A stretch of DNA of 21,895 nucleotides from Cerioporus squamosus (lineage: Eukaryota; Basidiomycota; Agaricomycetes; Polyporales; Polyporaceae): contig JABYQS010000457.1 in NCBI GenBank assembly GCA_022592435.1, positions 1 to 21,895 of the forward strand, read 5' to 3'. Below are positions 19,561 to 21,895 of this stretch, piece by piece. Positions within the stretch are counted from its first letter, which is position 1. Every line of letters starts with the position of its first letter. The translations under genes were made by a program, and so were the position numbers. A model generated the notes under the pieces. The model worked only from the letters and a program-made list of their open reading frames with translations, was not told the DNA's origin and ran no database searches.

Positions 19561-21133
19561 ATGCCCGTTCGCGATGTTCCCCCTCCGCACAAGAAGCGCA
19601 AGGTCGAGCCATCCTTCCAGTACAAAACATCCTCGGAGATCAGGCATGTCTTCAAAGCGCAGAGTGAGGCTGGGCTCGTAGAAGGTGAGTCATCTATCTC
19701 CCGCTCTCGGTGCGAGTCGTCATGGTCTTTGCAGGTCTGACTGCTCTCCGGAACCAACTCACGGTCAAGCCAAACGAGCCGCCTGTCCCGGCGAACGATG
19801 ATCGTCTGCTCCTCGCCAAGGCTTGGCTCGATGAAGACCCGGGGGCGCAGGAGCTGTTCTCGGTCTGGGAAAGCGCAAACTCGGTACGTCGCGTTTGCAC
19901 TGAAGCCCTGCGAAGTCCAGCCTCTAACATAGTGACCAGAGACAAATGTCGCTGCTGACAGTCATCGTCGGCCTCTTCTCCGCCCTCATCAACGTCTTGT
20001 CTACCCATTACACCTACCATGTCTATGCCCAGCCTATCCTGCGAACGCTTCTTTCCCAGCAGTGGTCCCAACTGCTCAACCAATACCTCGCTGGGCAGCA
20101 CACCGACCTCGTCCTCGCGGCCCTGAAGCTCTACACAGCCTGACCAGCTATGGAGGTGGACGAGAGCGCAAAGCCGTCCTGGACGCTTTTGCATGGGAGA
20201 TGAAGGTCCGTGTGCACCAGTATTTGCTGCTTTCAGTCGTCTCTGACACCGCAGGTGTAGTCTCTGCCGAAGTTGCTCCATATGCGGAGGAAATCGAAAG
20301 GCGGCGAAGACGTCGATATGCTCGCCCGACCGGGTGAGGACTGTCTCGCTCTTCTTCCCTTCCTGATTCTGAACGAGTCCCCCTAGACATACGGACGCTC
20401 TACCTCCTGTTCATCCTCTCCTTCGTCGACACCACCAGTCCGTCCGCTGTCAAAGTCGCGTTCTTGGAGCAGCATCGGGACGCGTTCACGGCAATCTTCA
20501 AGGGACTCTGGCAAGACTCGTATTCGGTCATCAGACGAGTGCTCGAAGTGTGCTGGTCTGGGCTCTGGTCCGACCCGAAGCTGAAGCGTACGCTGAAATC
20601 CAAGTGTTCAGCGAGTCCACCTTGTCGCAGGTTCGTTTCACCGTTCTCGAAATGTCCAGGCAGAGCTGATCTCTGCTCTTCCGCAGCTCTTGCGCCTATA
20701 CGACAGGAACGCGCCCGAAGGTCCGGACGCGGAGTCAGTTCCGGCTGACGTGGTTCACACTTCTTGTTGGCACTGTGTAGTCGCCCGGGGGTTGGCCTGT
20801 GTTTCGCTGACAGGGGTTGGTATCCCCGCGAGACCGACGAGGACAGCGCGGCGCAGGCGACAAAGGCGACGGACGCACGGACGTCGACTCTTCCCAGAAG
20901 GCGGCAAAATCTACAACAAGATCCTAGCCAACGTCGTGAAGACGCTGAAAGTGAACGAGGACCCCGTCAGCAGGAGCTCGCCCTCAAGATCCTCTCAGCC
21001 TGTCCGGAACTGGTCTCTGGGTACTGGGCTTCTGCCGGCCTCGCGCTGGAGCCGCGCCTGTCCTCGAAGTGGCTCGCGAACATCGCCTTCTTCGGCGCGG
21101 TCGTCTCGCTTCCTGTCCCGACGACCTATCCTT
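19561..21133 (+). pseudogene. URB1: URB1/NPA1 fragment iii: six exons, frameshifted, truncated
   Basis: This has the same six-exon layout as fragment ii: 19561-19684, 19735-19883, 19940-20205, 20261-20333, 20387-20630 and 20687 to about 21133, with introns of 50-57 bp. The start, the KKRKV nuclear signal and all splice sites are kept. One base is missing in exon 3 (ctacacagcc near 20134), one in exon 5 (ctgaaatcc near 20597) and several in exon 6 (near 20758, 20841, 20900 and 20965), so no single frame runs through. The substitutions in exons 1-5 are mostly synonymous, which suggests the frameshifts are recent or are sequencing errors. Family sequence ends at the same point as in the other copies, before the minisatellite. 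The frame at the very end differs because of a two-base insertion (gacctatcc). Confidence 0.72.
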
Positions 21134-21200
21134 CGCCTCGTGGCGGCGGGTCGGCGGAGCGCGAACGAGATGTGCCAGATGGAACCTCGACCTTAGGGGG

Positions 21201-21314
21201 TCTGGTGGCGGGAGGTCTGGTGGCGGGGGTTCTGGTGGCGGGAGGTCTGGTGGGGGGGTTCTGGTGGCGGGAGGTCTGGTGGCGGGGTTCTGGTGGCGGG
21301 GGTTCTGGTGGCGG
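21201..21314 (+). repeat. 15-bp G-rich minisatellite, unit C
   Basis: This has about eight repeats as in the other units. One repeat has lost the C (ggtggggggg), a variant shared in similar form with unit A but absent from unit B. Homopolymer length here is unreliable. Confidence 0.9.
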
Positions 21315-21895
21315 TATGGGCGCAGTGAGGTGCGACGGGGGTGTAGGTGCGGGGGGGGACCGCGGCGCAGACTGCGGACGGGCGCGTCTTGTACGTAGAG
21401 TCGACGAATATATTTCGTTCCACCGACATACGTTCGAGTGCGTTCAGGCAGTGTCGAGACTCGGATAGCGAATGTGTGCATCAGAGATATATTCCGGGCC
21501 TGTAAGTCTACCCGTAAGTATTCCTACAGCGCACACTACCAGGAATGCGTCCCTCGCGCAGAGTGCGGAGAGCACAGGCGCCTAAGCAACGCCTTCGTGC
21601 GACGTGCCAAGTACGTCCCTTGCTCTCGACCACCACGACCGCTCTGCCTCGTCTCGCTCATATGCCATACCTCCTCGTGTCCGACGCGCTCTCGGGGCTC
21701 TGCAGCTGCTCTGCGCGATTTGTAGTACTCGAACTTGAAGTCACGGTTGTGGGCTCACCTGCAAACTCGATCCGCGCACACAGTCATCAGCACGTCAAGT
21801 AAGTCCCGAACCCGCCAACGAAGACAAATCAGAGCATCAGATCCTGCGCTAAGAACTCAGCTCGTGCAGCCCAGTTAGGAGGATGAGTACATACT
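21315..21895. other. No recognisable gene; unit C start of the non-coding stretch
   Basis: This matches 649-1233 of unit A and 10991-11573 of unit B, with several single-base indels (for example tacccgtaag, tttgtagtac, ctaagaactc). The donor-like GTAAGT near 1057 of unit A is lost here through a one-base deletion. No gene is supported. Confidence 0.5.

Larger units (their letters stand above)
10341..20670. repeat. Tandem unit B (about 10.33 kb)
   Basis: This is the second full copy, in the same orientation as unit A and directly joined to it without spacer. Differences from unit A are concentrated in three zones: scattered substitutions in 11780-12150, indels in 17790-18820, and substitutions in the URB1 exons 19561-20630. 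The part corresponding to 2770-7450 of unit A appears identical apart from the constant offset of 10339. The minisatellite in this unit is the only one whose 15-bp periods are all regular. Confidence 0.97.
20671..21895. repeat. Tandem unit C (partial, first 1.2 kb)
   Basis: This third copy is cut by the end of the window. It corresponds to positions 1-1233 of unit A and 10341-11573 of unit B. It shares specific variants with unit A against unit B, for example the intron-5 end ctctgctcttccgcag and the shortened third minisatellite repeat. It carries many private single-base indels, most at homopolymers, as expected for poorly polished sequence at a contig end. Confidence 0.96.

Noticed and set aside
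1..21895. Helitron, LTR or DNA transposon as the amplifying element
   Set aside because: Gene-fragment capture and tandem copies would suit a Helitron, but I found no RepHel, reverse transcriptase, integrase or transposase frame, and no terminal repeats or target duplications that I could define.

Overview
The window looks like nuclear DNA of a basidiomycete fungus, most likely an agaricomycete. It is GC-rich, and the one confidently recognised gene is cut by five introns of 50-56 bp with GTRNGT-type donors and short branch sites. There are no bacterial-style operons or ribosome binding sites. I cannot name the species.

The dominant structure is a direct tandem array. A unit of about 10.33-10.34 kb occurs 2.12 times: unit A (1-10340), unit B (10341-20670) and a partial unit C (20671-21895). 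Matching points sit 10341, 10340, 10339 and finally 10330 bp apart, because the copies differ by small indels. The first 1233 bases are also re-encountered at the end of the window (20671-21895), so the window would close on itself as a 20.67 kb double unit.

Layout of one unit, numbered in unit A: (1) the last recognisable exon of a 5'-terminal fragment of URB1/NPA1, the nucleolar 60S ribosome-biogenesis factor (17-465); (2) a 15-bp G-rich minisatellite (531-648); (3) about 2 kb with no recognisable gene; (4) an intact minus-strand 206-aa orphan gene with a clean TATA box (2727-3347); (5) about 2.2 kb with no recognisable gene; (6) a diverged internal tandem duplication of about 775 bp (5640-7185); (7) a candidate promoter with a tiny spliced reading frame (7839-8177); (8) a candidate spliced minus-strand gene (8308-8732); (9) a bidirectional promoter-like interval; (10) the start of the next URB1 fragment at 9232, running across the unit border into unit B.

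URB1 is therefore seen three times: a 3' piece of a fragment (17-465), one fragment with all six exons open (9232-10807, 436 codons) and one frameshifted fragment (19561-21133). All three lose recognisable URB1 sequence at the same point, far short of the full protein, just before the minisatellite. Substitutions between the two longer fragments are mostly synonymous (13 synonymous, 5 nonsynonymous in exons 1-5), so they look like alleles or paralogues that diverged while under selection. In contrast, about 4.7 kb of the non-coding middle is nearly identical between units, and many homopolymer indels near the window ends look like sequencing error.

The main questions are whether the array is real (tandem array or circular/rolling-circle amplicon) or a long-read assembly product, and whether the truncated URB1 copies and the orphan gene are expressed. 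No complete known pathway or defence system is visible.
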